A stretch of 64,000 nt of DNA from Phycomyces nitens (taxonomy: Eukaryota; Mucoromycota; Mucoromycetes; Mucorales; Phycomycetaceae), in contig JAHRBC010000005.1 of the NCBI GenBank assembly GCA_022702545.1, forward strand, positions 2,666,001 through 2,730,000. The letters are read 5' to 3'. A program made the position numbers and the translations under genes. The notes under the pieces were generated by a model that saw nothing but the letters and a program-made list of their open reading frames with translations, did no database searches and was not told the DNA's origin. Numbering within the stretch: the first letter of the stretch is position 1; each line of letters opens with the position of its first letter. This document shows positions 34,034 to 43,741 of this stretch, one piece after another.

Positions 34034-34493
34034 AATAAAAACGTAAAACATTACCAATCAATTATAAACGGGAAATCAAATAATGGGTGATATATTACTG
34101 GTGAAGAAGGATAAAGAAGCTTTCAATCCATTCATTTAATTGGCTTTCATGAAGAGTATGCTCAATATTTTCGATAAATACACGACCATGTATTTTCATG
34201 AATATATGATTCTCCCAATATTTCCAGGTCCATAAATACGGCACCAAAATAGAACCGTACTTTTAAATATTTCTTTTTGTTTTTCCAGATCAGATCAGTA
34301 CACCGAAAGTGCTAACAGCCCTCACCTGCGGCACATTATTTCAAAAATCCACTACTAGATAGCACGTCAACGAGATAGCTGACAAGGTAGCTTGTCTCAT
34401 AGTCGGAAAAAAAACCACCCTATGTTAAAACATCGCTTTATAGTACAGCATTGCCACTTTTACGTTATTGGAATTTCTTTATTTTTTGCAGTG
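34034..34493. other. Non-coding right end of the CACTA-like element
   Basis: No gene seen. AT-rich, ending at the CACTG inverted terminus. Subterminal transposase-binding repeats would be expected here but I could not define them. Confidence 0.4.
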
Positions 34494-34496
34494 TTT

Positions 34497-35326
34497 ACTA
34501 GTGACTTTGAAGTTTTTACCTTGGGACAGTCGAAGACGTCACCTTCCCTTGGGACATGCAAGGCATGATCCGATCTCTTGGAATCATTTGTCTACGTCAA
34601 CAGCCCCGTTGAGTTCTAAATGTTTTCCCCTTTCTTTTCCTTTGATTTATATTTCCTTTTTTGTTTGCTTCCCACTGCATTGCACTTGTTCCTTTCGCAC
34701 TTCTTGATATTACTCCTTTTGTATACTTCCCGATAGTGCATTTCTCTCTTGATGTTTAGTTTCCTTTTTGTTTTCCTTTCGATTATTTCCTTTTGTGATT
34801 ATGCCCGAAGAACTGTACACTCTTCTCGATAATCATCATTCAGCATAAGTTATATCTAGACTGTCACTACGTGCACAGTTGTCAATTAGTATAAAAGAGC
34901 TCCATTTTTTATTCAATAAAATACATTCAGTTTTCTCTCTATTTCTTTTGAACATCGTCCCTGAACTTGAGCTATTGTCCTGCGGGAAATACTAAGTTGC
35001 ACACTGTTAGGATCTACAAGTACTGTCTCATCGTTTGTCTGTTGTCTGTTGTCTGTTTGTTCGTTTGTCCGTTTGTCCGTTTGTCCGTTTGTCCGTTTGT
35101 CCGTTTGTCCGTTTGTCCGTTTGTCCGTTTGTCCGTTTGTCCGTTGTCCGTTTACCTGTCCGTTTGCCTGTCCGTTTGCCTGTTTACTGTCTTTATCTAT
35201 TTCAAGTCCCGTCTGATTGTCAAATTCTTCTTGTTGGATTGTCCTGAGCGAAATCACAAGAATACAATATATACTATTTATATATTCTGACCTGTTGCAC
35301 CACACACCATAACTCAACACGCGTCA
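34497..35326 (+). repeat. Main part of the 5' LTR of gypsy B
   Basis: Continues the LTR begun at 28100-28149 and ends ACTCAACACGCGTCA. Contains TATAAAAGAG and CAATAAAAT signals and an array of ten GTTTGTCC units at 35063-35142. Confidence 0.92.
35063..35142. repeat. (GTTTGTCC)10 minisatellite in LTR-B
   Basis: Ten exact 8-bp units. The partner LTR has eight units, two of them with a C-to-T change (41213-41276), and the older LTR-B' at 43.5 kb has mostly GTTTGTCT units. Lies after the likely LTR transcription start. Confidence 0.92.
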
Positions 35327-35327
35327 G

Positions 35328-35344
35328 TGGAGGTCGTGCCGAGG
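35328..35344 (+). promoter_or_regulatory. Primer binding site of gypsy B
   Basis: TGGAGGTCGTGCCGAGG begins one base after the LTR and would pair with a tRNA 3' end including CCA. It matches 14 of 16 positions of the complement of the tRNA-Gln(CUG) at 27265-27336; another Gln isoacceptor or an unrelated tRNA may be the true primer. Confidence 0.7.
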
Positions 35345-35439
35345 AAATTCAATAACCATAACGTGTTGAGCATCCTTTAAACCAATTATACCAAGAAAAC
35401 CCTTTTTATTTTTTTAAAAAAAAACCTTATCTACCGAAA

Positions 35440-36261
35440 ATGACCACAAGTTCCAAGTTCCTGGCTCCTCCCGAAACATTCACTGGTTCCGGAAGACCTG
35501 ACCCCCTCTCATGGCTCCAGCACATGGACCGAATCCGACGTGCGGTCGGAATGTCCGATGAGGAAGCTCTCCTGGTTGCTGCCACACACTTTAAGGGGAA
35601 CGCCATGCGATGGTGGAACATATACGAGCAGAAAATCTCCAAGTGGGAAGATTTCGAGAGAGCGTTTAAGAAACAATTCATTTCACGACATCTGGAGGAT
35701 GCCTGGTGGAATGAATTAGATACCATCAAGCAACTGCCTGGTCAAACGGTTGACGACCTGGTACTTCGTCTTGGTGAGCTGTTTTCATACCTGGGAATCC
35801 ATAATGAGCAGCAGAAGATTCGTGTTTTCCTTCGTGCAGTCAATAACCAAATTGGTTATATCCTGGAGCAACAAGGAACACCCGGGAAGATGGACGAAGC
35901 CGCAGCCTTGGCCCGTAAAATCGAGTTGGTTGAAGACAAATATCATCACCCCTACCAAGCTGGAAACCGACAGGAGCCCCAGAACAATTGGCGTGCCCCA
36001 CCCTCCACAGTTTCTGAGTACCCGGAATCGTTCCATTCCACGTTGAGTCAGCTAGTAAGAGGGATCAACGCTATTCAGATCCAGTTACAGGATGCCACAC
36101 CAACTCCTGCTCCTCCTCCTCCTCCACCAGTGCCTGCACCGGTTCACCACCAGAGACCTGCTTTCACCTGCTTCGAGTGTGGCCAAGAAGGCCATAGGAA
36201 GATAAACTGTCCGCTGTTGCAGCAAGCTGGACCGTCGGGAAAAGCCAACGGGCGACAATAA
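35440..36261 (+). CDS. Gag of gypsy B
   Basis: A 273-residue frame with the retrotransposon gag fold (LSWLQHMDRIRRAVGM, HFKGNAMRWWNIYEQ, FERAFKKQFISRHL) and a CCHC zinc knuckle CFECGQEGHRKINC at about 245-258 near the C-terminus. A -1 slippery heptamer sits 6 codons before the stop. Intact. Confidence 0.93.
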   Translation: MTTSSKFLAPPETFTGSGRPDPLSWLQHMDRIRRAVGMSDEEALLVAATHFKGNAMRWWNIYEQKISKWEDFERAFKKQFISRHLEDAWWNELDTIKQLPGQTVDDLVLRLGELFSYLGIHNEQQKIRVFLRAVNNQIGYILEQQGTPGKMDEAAALARKIELVEDKYHHPYQAGNRQEPQNNWRAPPSTVSEYPESFHSTLSQLVRGINAIQIQLQDATPTPAPPPPPPVPAPVHHQRPAFTCFECGQEGHRKINCPLLQQAGPSGKANGRQ

Positions 36262-36279
36262 CGAGGGATGTCGTCGCCC
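36237..36279 (+). promoter_or_regulatory. Gag-Pol -1 programmed ribosomal frameshift signal
   Basis: In the gag frame the codons TCG GGA AAA contain the canonical slippery heptamer G GGA AAA (36237-36243). Six nt downstream begins a stem: GGGCGAC (36250-36256) pairs perfectly with GTCGCCC (36273-36279) around a 16-nt loop. Slipping by -1 leads into the pol frame, which is open from here. This is the textbook layout of heptamer, short spacer and stable stem or pseudoknot. Confidence 0.82.
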
Positions 36280-37850
36280 CCAAAACTAAAGTCAATCCCT
36301 CAAACCCAGTAAATGTTGTACAGAGCGCAGCGGTTTATGCCGCTGAGAAAAGAGCACCAAGGAAAAAACCAGTAAATGAACCGATCAGCCGAAAAGGAAA
36401 GGAGATCGAAAGGGATAGTAGAACGCTACCTCCTCTGCAGCCCAGTCAGAGAACTCCTCTCCCCAACGGACCGTATCTACAACCAACGAATCCTTACCAA
36501 GGGCCTAGGAATCCCTATGAAGGACCAAGTGGTTACAACACAGCTCAGATCACACTGCCCAACCCCAGCATACCCCAAGCTGAACCGATGGAAGGTGTGA
36601 CCCAAGGAACCAAAAGGAAAGCAAGGCGGAATCCACCTAGGTATCTGCCTGTAGAAGTCAAGAAGAAAGATTTCTGGAACCGTCTCCAGAATCTCGATTC
36701 CGGTTTGACTATGGCCGATTGGTTGTCCTTGGACAAGAACGCGAAAACCGATGTCAGGGATGGACTCCGTTATCTTTCCCGCCGAAAGGCCCAGGGAACT
36801 GGAGCTGCCAAGGTCAACATGGTTGAGCGTGAGTCCGGATCAGAGTTCTCTGATTCAGACATGGATACTGGTACGACTACCGGTGAAGACGAGAACAGTG
36901 AGGATTGGGACGTGGGATCCCTTTTTGCCACACACGATCAAGACTCCTTCGACAATAGCTCAATTGTTGAAACCGAGTACGATAGTGATGATACGGAGTA
37001 CGACTATAAGTACGATTACAAGCAACTAGCCCACAGCCAGCCACTAAAGGCCCCGATTATGATTAATGGGGAGGTGATCGAAGCAATATTTGACTCAGGG
37101 GCTAGCGTATCAGTCATAAGCAAGGCATTGGCCGATAGACTCCATCTCACTCCCAACGGCGACAAGTTGCCCATCTCTTCTCTCGATGGTATTCCACATA
37201 AACCATGCGAGATAACCGTGGACGTTCCAGTAAGAGTATGCGGGAAGTTGAGGCCCGAAACCATGTGCATCCAAGACAGCAATGCCAACAAAGATCTCTG
37301 TCTGTTGGGTATGACCTGGTGCCGCGCATACAACATCCAGCTCAGGTTGCAAGACTCCACCATTGTCATACCAGTAAAGTATGGTGCTAGTTTTGTCGAA
37401 CTACGAGGAAGGTCTGAGGACCAGTTTGATAAGCAGTCGAGATACCCTGGTATATTCTCGGTGACCGTAAGACAAGCTGAGTCTATAACAAGCCGGGAGT
37501 TGGATATGAGCAAGGGTGAGCCACTATTTAACTATGATGAGGAAGTTATGTCAGCAAGCAGTGACGAAGAGGAAATGCCTGAAGAAATCAAGACCTTGGT
37601 GGAAGAAAATGCAGATGCGTTTGTGGAAAATGCGGGTCTTGGCCGTATCTCGATATTGTCACACGAGATACCAACTACAAGCAGTGTTCCTATAAGGTCG
37701 CGGCCATATAGACTGACATGGGAAGAGGAAGAAGCTCTTGGAAAAGAAGTGAGCCAATTGCTGGAGCTCGGTCTGATTAGACCATCCCGTGGTATATGGA
37801 CCTCGCCAGTCTTTTTGTTAAGAAGAGGGACAACACCCTACGATTGGTAG
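36243..37850 (+). CDS. Pol part 1 of gypsy B (linker, protease, RT start)
   Basis: Open in the -1 frame relative to gag from the slippery site onward; the first ATG is only at 36588, inside the frame. A long linker rich in Pro, Lys and acidic residues is followed by the aspartic protease (AIFDSGASVSVIS, nt about 37085-37123) and the start of RT (IPTTSSVPIRSRPYRL, GIWTSPVFL). The frame ends at TAG 37848-37850; RT continues in the next -1 frame from about 37818, so a single-base deletion in GTCTTTTTGTTAAG is likely. Confidence 0.85.
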   Translation, partial: SQRATITRDVVAPKTKVNPSNPVNVVQSAAVYAAEKRAPRKKPVNEPISRKGKEIERDSRTLPPLQPSQRTPLPNGPYLQPTNPYQGPRNPYEGPSGYNTAQITLPNPSIPQAEPMEGVTQGTKRKARRNPPRYLPVEVKKKDFWNRLQNLDSGLTMADWLSLDKNAKTDVRDGLRYLSRRKAQGTGAAKVNMVERESGSEFSDSDMDTGTTTGEDENSEDWDVGSLFATHDQDSFDNSSIVETEYDSDDTEYDYKYDYKQLAHSQPLKAPIMINGEVIEAIFDSGASVSVISKALADRLHLTPNGDKLPISSLDGIPHKPCEITVDVPVRVCGKLRPETMCIQDSNANKDLCLLGMTWCRAYNIQLRLQDSTIVIPVKYGASFVELRGRSEDQFDKQSRYPGIFSVTVRQAESITSRELDMSKGEPLFNYDEEVMSASSDEEEMPEEIKTLVEENADAFVENAGLGRISILSHEIPTTSSVPIRSRPYRLTWEEEEALGKEVSQLLELGLIRPSRGIWTSPVFLLRRGTTPYDW

Positions 37851-38959
37851 TGGATTACCGCCGCTTAAACCAGATCACTACCAAGGATGCGTTCCCGCTG
37901 CCATATATCGATGACTTGTTGGACTCTCTGGGTGGGTCGTCCTGGTTCTCGACCCTTGATGCTGCTAGTGGGTTCTGGCAAGTGCCGGTGGCAGAAGAAT
38001 CGATAGAGCGTACTGGGTTTGTAACCAAACAAGGAACGTTTGAGTTCACAGTCATGCCATTTGGGCTCACATCGGCGCCGTCTACATTCCAAAGAGCCAT
38101 GTCTGCAATCCTCAAGGAATATATTGGAAAATTCATCTATGTGTTCATCGATGATATTATTGTTTTTTCCAAGACGTTGGAAGAACACCGAGTACACTTG
38201 AAGGCCATCTTTGACACCTGTAGGGCCGCAAACCTAAGGTTAAAGAGGAGCAAGTGTTCATTTGCAAAGACCCAAGTCGAGTATCTTGGACATGTTGTAT
38301 CTGGCAAGGGGTTATCACCATGTAACCGAAACGTAGAGAAGGTTCTAGCCATGGCCGTACCAGCGTCTGTTACGGATGTCCAAACGTTTCTGGGAATGGC
38401 TGGTTATTACCGTCGTTTTGTACATAACTATGCCGCCTTGGCCCAGCCTTTGACAAGGCTATTGAAGAAGGAAGTACCATTCACCTGGGACGAAGAGCAG
38501 GAGCGAGCGTTCAGAAGCTTACAAGGATGCCTTGTTAACCCGCCGATCCTTGCTTTCCCTGACCGTGAAATGGTCCAGGTTCTTACCACTGATGCCTCTA
38601 CTCGTGGACTTGGTGCAGTCCTTTCACAAGCCCCAAAGGATGATTTGGCAAAGGAAACAGTAATCGCATTTGGCTCGCGTGCACTCAGGGGCTCTGAGAG
38701 GAATTATGCAGCCACGCATCTAGAAGCCCTTGGACTTATCTGGGGAATTGTCCATTTCCGGCATTACTTAGCTGGAAGAAAATTCATATTACGAACTGAC
38801 CATGCCGCCTTGGTCTTTATCGTCAACAACGCCAAGCCATCACCAAAGCTATCGAGATGGGCAGCCGCCCTTATGGAGTATGATTTTGTTATACAACACC
38901 AACCAGGTCGTGATAATCCGGCCGATGCACTTTCACGCCTGTTGGCACCCCAGGTTTAA
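37818..38959 (+). CDS. Pol part 2 of gypsy B (RT-RNase H)
   Basis: RT motifs in order: RLVVDYRRLN, STLDAASGFWQV, FTVMPFGLTSAPSTFQ and the catalytic YVFIDDIIVFS. RNase H follows: VLTTDASTRGLGAV, YAATHLEALGLIW and LRTDHAALVF, ending QPGRDNPADALSRL. A natural stop follows at 38957-38959, before any integrase. Confidence 0.9.
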
Positions 38960-39224
38960 CCAGAAAACCAACCCTATCCACTCCCTCGATCTTTGGCAAG
39001 ACCCCTTTTATTTTTATTTTTGCTTGGCGGCAACATTTTATTTATTACTCCTTTGAAAATCACACAAAAACATTGAAAAAATTACTTCTTGAAAATCCCA
39101 AAAACATTGATAAAATTGTCCTTGAAAATCTCAAAAACATTTGTATTTTGATCTTATTGTTTATCCCTGAGTAATTTCCTATTGTTATATTTTACCATTT
39201 TTCCCGAGATTCTTTGTTACAAGA
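38960..39224. other. AT-rich spacer with a 3-fold degenerate repeat
   Basis: Separates RNase H from integrase. Three imperfect copies of a roughly 33-nt unit containing TTGAAAATCNCAAAAACATT run from about 39053 to 39145. Confidence 0.6.
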
Positions 39225-40553
39225 ATGGAATACCCACTTTACCTGTCGATTTATTACTACCTTACCAGAAGTGGAGAGTATCCAACTGGTTCCACCGAAA
39301 ACATAAAGCGCAAGGTCCGAAGACAAGCTTCTAAATTTGAAGTCCATGGCCACAAGTTGTTCCGCAAAAACCCTGTTTCTCCAGTCTCCCAAGAACTATT
39401 GCATGAAGGCATAGTTGAAGAAGTTATCAAGCGTGTCCACGAAGAAGGACACTATGGTGTCAACAATACATACTCTCAGCTCCGTTTACAATACACTGGT
39501 CCTCGTCTGTTCGAGTGGACCCGAAAGGTCGTTCAGAATTGTGTGACTTGTCAGGTCAGGACCAAGACACCACACAATAGAACTGAGCCAGCACACCCGA
39601 TTGATACACCTATACATCCCTTCTATATGATCGGATGCGACGCAATTGGCCCAATGGATCCCACAGAAGATGGTTACCGATACCTCTTAGTTGCTGTGGA
39701 TTACCTGACAAGATGGCCGATTGCAATTCCTGTTAAGGATATTACTGAAGAAACCACCGTCAATTTTCTCTTTGAACAAGTTGTTGTTCCGTATGGCGTC
39801 CCAAACTTTATTCTTACTGACCGTGGCAGTAACTTTACCTCTGGCTATGTCCGGGAATTCTTTAAGTCGTTGAACTGTCGTCATTTGACTACGACAGCCT
39901 ATCGTCCTCAAACCAATGGCCTGTGTGAAAGGCTCAACCAGACACTTTCCCAGACACTAGCAAAGATCGTTAGAGACAACGATGCTCTAACTACTTGGGA
40001 CAAGTATGTAACCTCAGCTCTACTCGCTTTATGCACGATGCGTAATGATACTACTGGCCACACTCCTGCAAAGTTGTTGTATGGATACAACCTCCGCACT
40101 CCTGCTACTTGGCCTGCTCCCAGAACCGATTTTGTGCAGGGCGATCCCGTTGAAGAAATCGCCAGTCGCACAAAGGTCATACAACATATGATAGAAAAAC
40201 TAAGACCTGAAGCTCGTAGCCGTTCCAATGAAAAGAAACAGAAGTATAAGGCTCGGTATGATCTTCAAGTTTTTCCCCGTCGCCGTTTCTCTCCTGGAGA
40301 ACAAGTACTTATGCGCGACCAGAAACCGCCGCATAAATTTTCAGATCGTTGGCTTGGGCCAATGACTGTCACCCGTGTTAACAACAATGGAACCTACCAT
40401 CTTATCGGTCCCAATTATCGTCGCCTTCAAGGTGCTATCAACGGTGATTTTCTTATTCCGTTCCATAACCATAAGCTCATGGTTCCTGACATACAAGTCA
40501 AGCGTGCAGAAAACCAGTTTCTCGCTTGGATTTCTCGCTATGACACTCTCTGA
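39225..40553 (+). CDS. Integrase of gypsy B as a separate ORF
   Basis: 442 residues. The N-terminal zinc region HEEGHYGVNNTY...CVTCQ, the catalytic core with GCDAIGPMDP (Asp), LTDRGSNFTS (Asp) and TNGLCERLNQT (Glu), then a basic C-terminal region with LMRDQKPPHKFSDRWLGPM (GPY/F module). No chromodomain is seen. Unusually, it lies 265 bp beyond the RT-RNase H stop in its own frame, so it would need its own initiation, splicing or a second recoding event. Confidence 0.9.
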   Translation: MEYPLYLSIYYYLTRSGEYPTGSTENIKRKVRRQASKFEVHGHKLFRKNPVSPVSQELLHEGIVEEVIKRVHEEGHYGVNNTYSQLRLQYTGPRLFEWTRKVVQNCVTCQVRTKTPHNRTEPAHPIDTPIHPFYMIGCDAIGPMDPTEDGYRYLLVAVDYLTRWPIAIPVKDITEETTVNFLFEQVVVPYGVPNFILTDRGSNFTSGYVREFFKSLNCRHLTTTAYRPQTNGLCERLNQTLSQTLAKIVRDNDALTTWDKYVTSALLALCTMRNDTTGHTPAKLLYGYNLRTPATWPAPRTDFVQGDPVEEIASRTKVIQHMIEKLRPEARSRSNEKKQKYKARYDLQVFPRRRFSPGEQVLMRDQKPPHKFSDRWLGPMTVTRVNNNGTYHLIGPNYRRLQGAINGDFLIPFHNHKLMVPDIQVKRAENQFLAWISRYDTL

Positions 40554-40597
40554 TTATCTGGTCTTTCGTTTGGTGGTCTCGCTTAGTGAGGGGACCT

Positions 40598-41460
40598 TGA
40601 CACAAGTGTTGTAGAATGTTCCAGCAACGACCACCAACCCTCAATTTACTAGTGACTTTGAAGTTTTTACCTTGGGACAGTCGAAGACGTCACCTTCCCT
40701 TGGGACATGCAAGGCATGATCTGATCTCTTGGAATCATTTGTCTACGTCAACAGCCCCGTTGAGTTCTAAATGTTTTCCCCTTTCTTTTCCTTTGATTTA
40801 TATTTCCTTTTTGTTTGCTTCCCACTGCATTGCACTTGTTCCTTTCGCACTTCTTGATATTACTCCTTTTGTATACTTCCCGATAGTGCATTTCTCTCTT
40901 GATGTTTAGTTTCCTTTTTGTTTTCCTTTCGATTATTTCCTTTTGTGATTATGCCCGAAGAACTGTACACTCTTCTCGATAATCATCATTCAGCATAAGT
41001 TATATCTAGACTGTCACTACGTGCACAGTTGTCAATTAGTATAAAAGAGCTCCATTTTTTATTCAATAAAATACATTCAGTTTTCTCTCTATTTCTTTTG
41101 AACATCGTCCCTGAACTTGAGCTATTGTCCTGCGGGAAATACTAAGTTGCACACTGTTAGGATCTACAAGTACTGTCTCATCGTTTGTCTGTTGTCTGTT
41201 GTCTGTTTGTTCGTTTGTCCGTTTGTCTGTTTGTCTGTTTGTCCGTTTGTCCGTTTGTCCGTTTGTCCGTTTGTCCGTTGTCCGTTTACCTGTCCGTTTG
41301 CCTGTCCGTTTGCCTGTTTACTGTCTTTATCTATTTCAAGTCCCGTCTGATTGTCAAATTCTTCTTGTTGGATTGTCCTGAGCGAAATCACAAGAATACA
41401 ATATATATTATTTATATATTCTGACCTGTTGCACCACACACCATAACTCAACACGCGTCA
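40598..41460 (+). repeat. 3' LTR of gypsy B (863 bp)
   Basis: Starts TGACACAAGTGTTGTAG and ends ACACGCGTCA. Shows the uninterrupted CCTCAATTTACTAG site into which the CACTA-like element inserted in the partner LTR. Eight GTTTGTCC-type units at 41213-41276. Confidence 0.93.
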
Positions 41461-41468
41461 TTGTTTTG

Positions 41469-42143
41469 TGACACATGTGTTGTGAGTAGGTTTGGTTTTG
41501 ACCATGAAGCCGGACCAAGGGCCCGGAACAGGCCTAGGAGGGGTCGGAGGCCGGACCAGTCCGAAGAAGAAGTCCGAGCCGAGTAAGGATGGCCGATCCC
41601 CGAGTTTCTTTATTTCTCTTTCTTTTCAATTTTTCTTTATTTTATTTTATCACATTTTATTATTTCCTTTTTTATACTCTTTCCTTTTATATTTCCTTTG
41701 TGAATCCTTTCTCACTTTCTTGCAGGATTGCACCATTCTGTACTTCTTTAGTTTATTTCCCCTACTTCTTTGTCTTACCCTTTTCTTTACTATGTTATAG
41801 TATTTTTTTTATTATATTTTTCCTTTGGCCTTGATGGCATCATTTTATTATTTTATTATTTCATTTTTCGGTTATTCTTTTAGTTATATTCTTTGTCTAT
41901 AAAAGACATTCTTTTCCAATGAATAAACATCAGTCAGTTTTACGATCAATTTTACGGTTATTTTATTCTTTTGAGTTTAAGCTCTCGATCTCTGAAGAGC
42001 AGTTATATTTTGCCCGGTCATTTTGGGGATATTTCTGTTGAGTTTCGTTAGTCTTTTACTGGTTCTTTCATTGTTTCTTTTATATATTTTATTTGTCGCC
42101 CGTTCGGTTACCATACACAACCATACAAACACATCACGCGTCA
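41469..42143 (+). repeat. LTR-A', solo LTR in the stack
   Basis: Starts TGACACATGTGTTGTGAG and ends CACATCACGCGTCA; related to LTR-A throughout (GACCATGAAGCCGGACC, CTATAAAAGACATTC). Separated from the preceding LTR by TTGTTTTG and followed by GTTT. Confidence 0.82.
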
Positions 42144-42147
42144 GTTT

Positions 42148-42887
42148 TGACACAGGTGTTGTAGATTTACTAGCTGCACCACAAAACTAGCAGAAATCCC
42201 GTGACGTCACTAAGGGCCCCACCAAGAAAGAGTGCTACGTCACAACTAACCGTCACTACCATCGTCAGAACTTCACCGGGACCTGAAGTTATCCCCAATT
42301 TCCGGATTTCTTGTCCAGAATATTGTCTCAATTCTTTTTCCCTTTTTATCTTTAAAGATTATTTCCCCTCACTTCGATTTACCCTGACATTTTTACCTTT
42401 ACCCATTCCATTGTTCACACTTCGATAATTCTTTCCAGCTTACCCCCCATATTTTATACTTCTTGTTCATTGACACTTTTCCGGATTTGTTCATATAATC
42501 TCTTTTATCTTTAGCTACGATTGGAATGACATTTGAATAACATAATTAGTAAGAAGAACTATTCAATAGTTTTGTATAAAAGAAGAGCAATATCTTTATC
42601 AATAAAATTCATTTAGTTTTCCGATTATTTTCTTTTGAACCCAATTCGAGCTTGTATTGTCCTGAGTGAAATACAAGGCTGTTTTCCGTTAAAGTTATAA
42701 GATCTCTGTCTCACTGTTGGTTCCATTGTCCATTGTTCGTATATTCTGTCCGTTGCTGTCCGTTTTTCTGTCCGTTCTTATCCCGATTTCTGTCCGTTGA
42801 TTGTCCCGAGTGAAATCAACTAGCCTTTAACTGTCCGTAAACCTTCTTGACCAGTTTACGCTACACAACCAAACTCAACACGCGTCA
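42148..42887 (+). repeat. LTR-C, solo LTR flanked by GTTT
   Basis: Starts TGACACAGGTGTTGTAG and ends AACTCAACACGCGTCA. GTTT on both sides (42144-42147 and 42888-42891) suggests a 4-bp target duplication. The body differs from LTR-A and LTR-B but keeps TATAAAAG and CAATAAAA. Confidence 0.82.
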
Positions 42888-42891
42888 GTTT

Positions 42892-43736
42892 TGACACAAG
42901 TGTTGTCGAATCTTCCAGCAACAATCACCAACCCTCAATTTACTAAGTGACTTTGAAGTTTTTACCTTGGGACAGTCGAAGACGTCACCTTCCCTTGGGA
43001 CATGCAAGGCATGATCCAATCTCTTGGAATCATTTGTCTACATCAACAGCCCCATTGAGTTCTAAATGTTTTCCCCTTTCTTTTCCTTTGATTTATATTT
43101 CCTTTTTCATTTGCTTCCCTCTGCATTGCACTTGTTCCTTTCACACTTCTTGATATTACTCTTTTTATATACTTCCCGATAGTGCATTTCTCTCTTGATG
43201 TTTAGTTTCCTTTTTGTTTTCCTTTCGAGTATTTCCTTTTGTGATTATGCCCAAAGAACTGTACACTCTTCTCGATAATCATCATTTAGCATAAGTTATA
43301 TCTAGATTGTCACTACATGCACAGTTGTCAATTAGTATAAAAGAGCTCCATTTTTCATTCAATAAAATACATTCAGTTTTCTCTCTATTTCTTTTGAGCA
43401 TCGTCCCTGAACTTGAGCTATTGTCCTGCAGGAAATACTAAGTTGCACACTGTTAGGATCTACAAATACTGTCTCATCGTTTGTCTGTTGTCTGTTTGTT
43501 TGTTTGTCTGTTTGTCTGTTGTCTGTTTGTCTGTTTGTCTGTTTGTCTGTTTGTCTGTTTGTCTGTTGTCTGTTTACCTGTCCATTTGCCTGTTTACTGT
43601 CTTTATCTATTTCAAGTCCCATCTGATTGTCAAATTCTTCTTGTTGGATTGTCCTGAGTGAAATCACAAGAATACAATATATATTATTTATATATTCTGA
43701 CCTGTTGCACCACACACCATAACTCAACACGCGTCA
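42892..43736 (+). repeat. LTR-B', solo LTR flanked by GTTT
   Basis: An 845-bp older relative of the gypsy B LTR, with GTTTGTCT-type units near 43495-43565. GTTT at 42888-42891 and 43737-43740. Confidence 0.85.
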
Positions 43737-43741
43737 GTTTT

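Larger units (their letters stand above)
28150..34493. mobile_element. CACTA-like (CMC/EnSpm type) DNA transposon, 6344 bp
   Basis: Inserted inside the 5' LTR of gypsy B; the uninterrupted LTR at 40598-41460 shows the empty site. Termini are CACTGGAAAAA... and ...TTTTTTGCAGTG, i.e. CACTG inverted ends, with a 3-bp TTT target duplication (28147-28149 and 34494-34496), both typical of the CACTA superfamily. It carries two convergent spliced genes, a Tnp2-type transposase (+) and an accessory protein (-), both without internal stops. The element appears complete. Confidence 0.9.
28100..41460 (+). mobile_element. Ty3/gypsy element B with a CACTA-like insertion in its 5' LTR
   Basis: 5' LTR is 28100-28149 plus 34497-35326 (880 bp without the insert); 3' LTR is 40598-41460 (863 bp). 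The length difference is almost entirely 10 versus 8 copies of the GTTTGTCC unit. The primer binding site TGGAGGTCGTGCCGAGG starts at 35328, one base after the LTR, and a purine tract GTGAGGGGACC precedes the 3' LTR. The interior carries gag (35440), pol in the -1 frame, and a separate integrase frame. No matching target duplication: the left side touches LTR-A directly and the right side is TTGTTTTG. Confidence 0.9.

Noticed and set aside
35063..35142. Regular short repeats that might suggest a CRISPR-like array
   Set aside because: Units are 8 bp with no spacers, inside a retrotransposon LTR of a eukaryote.
34913..35320. Long frames rich in VCLSVCPFVRLS or TNGQTDKR repeats on both strands
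   Set aside because: They are only translations of the GTTTGTCC minisatellite in the LTR. The same happens at 41.1-41.45 and 43.36-43.73 kb.
37800..37850. A second programmed -1 frameshift within gypsy B RT
   Set aside because: No in-frame XXXYYYZ heptamer is present and the position is inside the RT core; a one-base deletion is simpler. The same holds for 15583 in the other gypsy.
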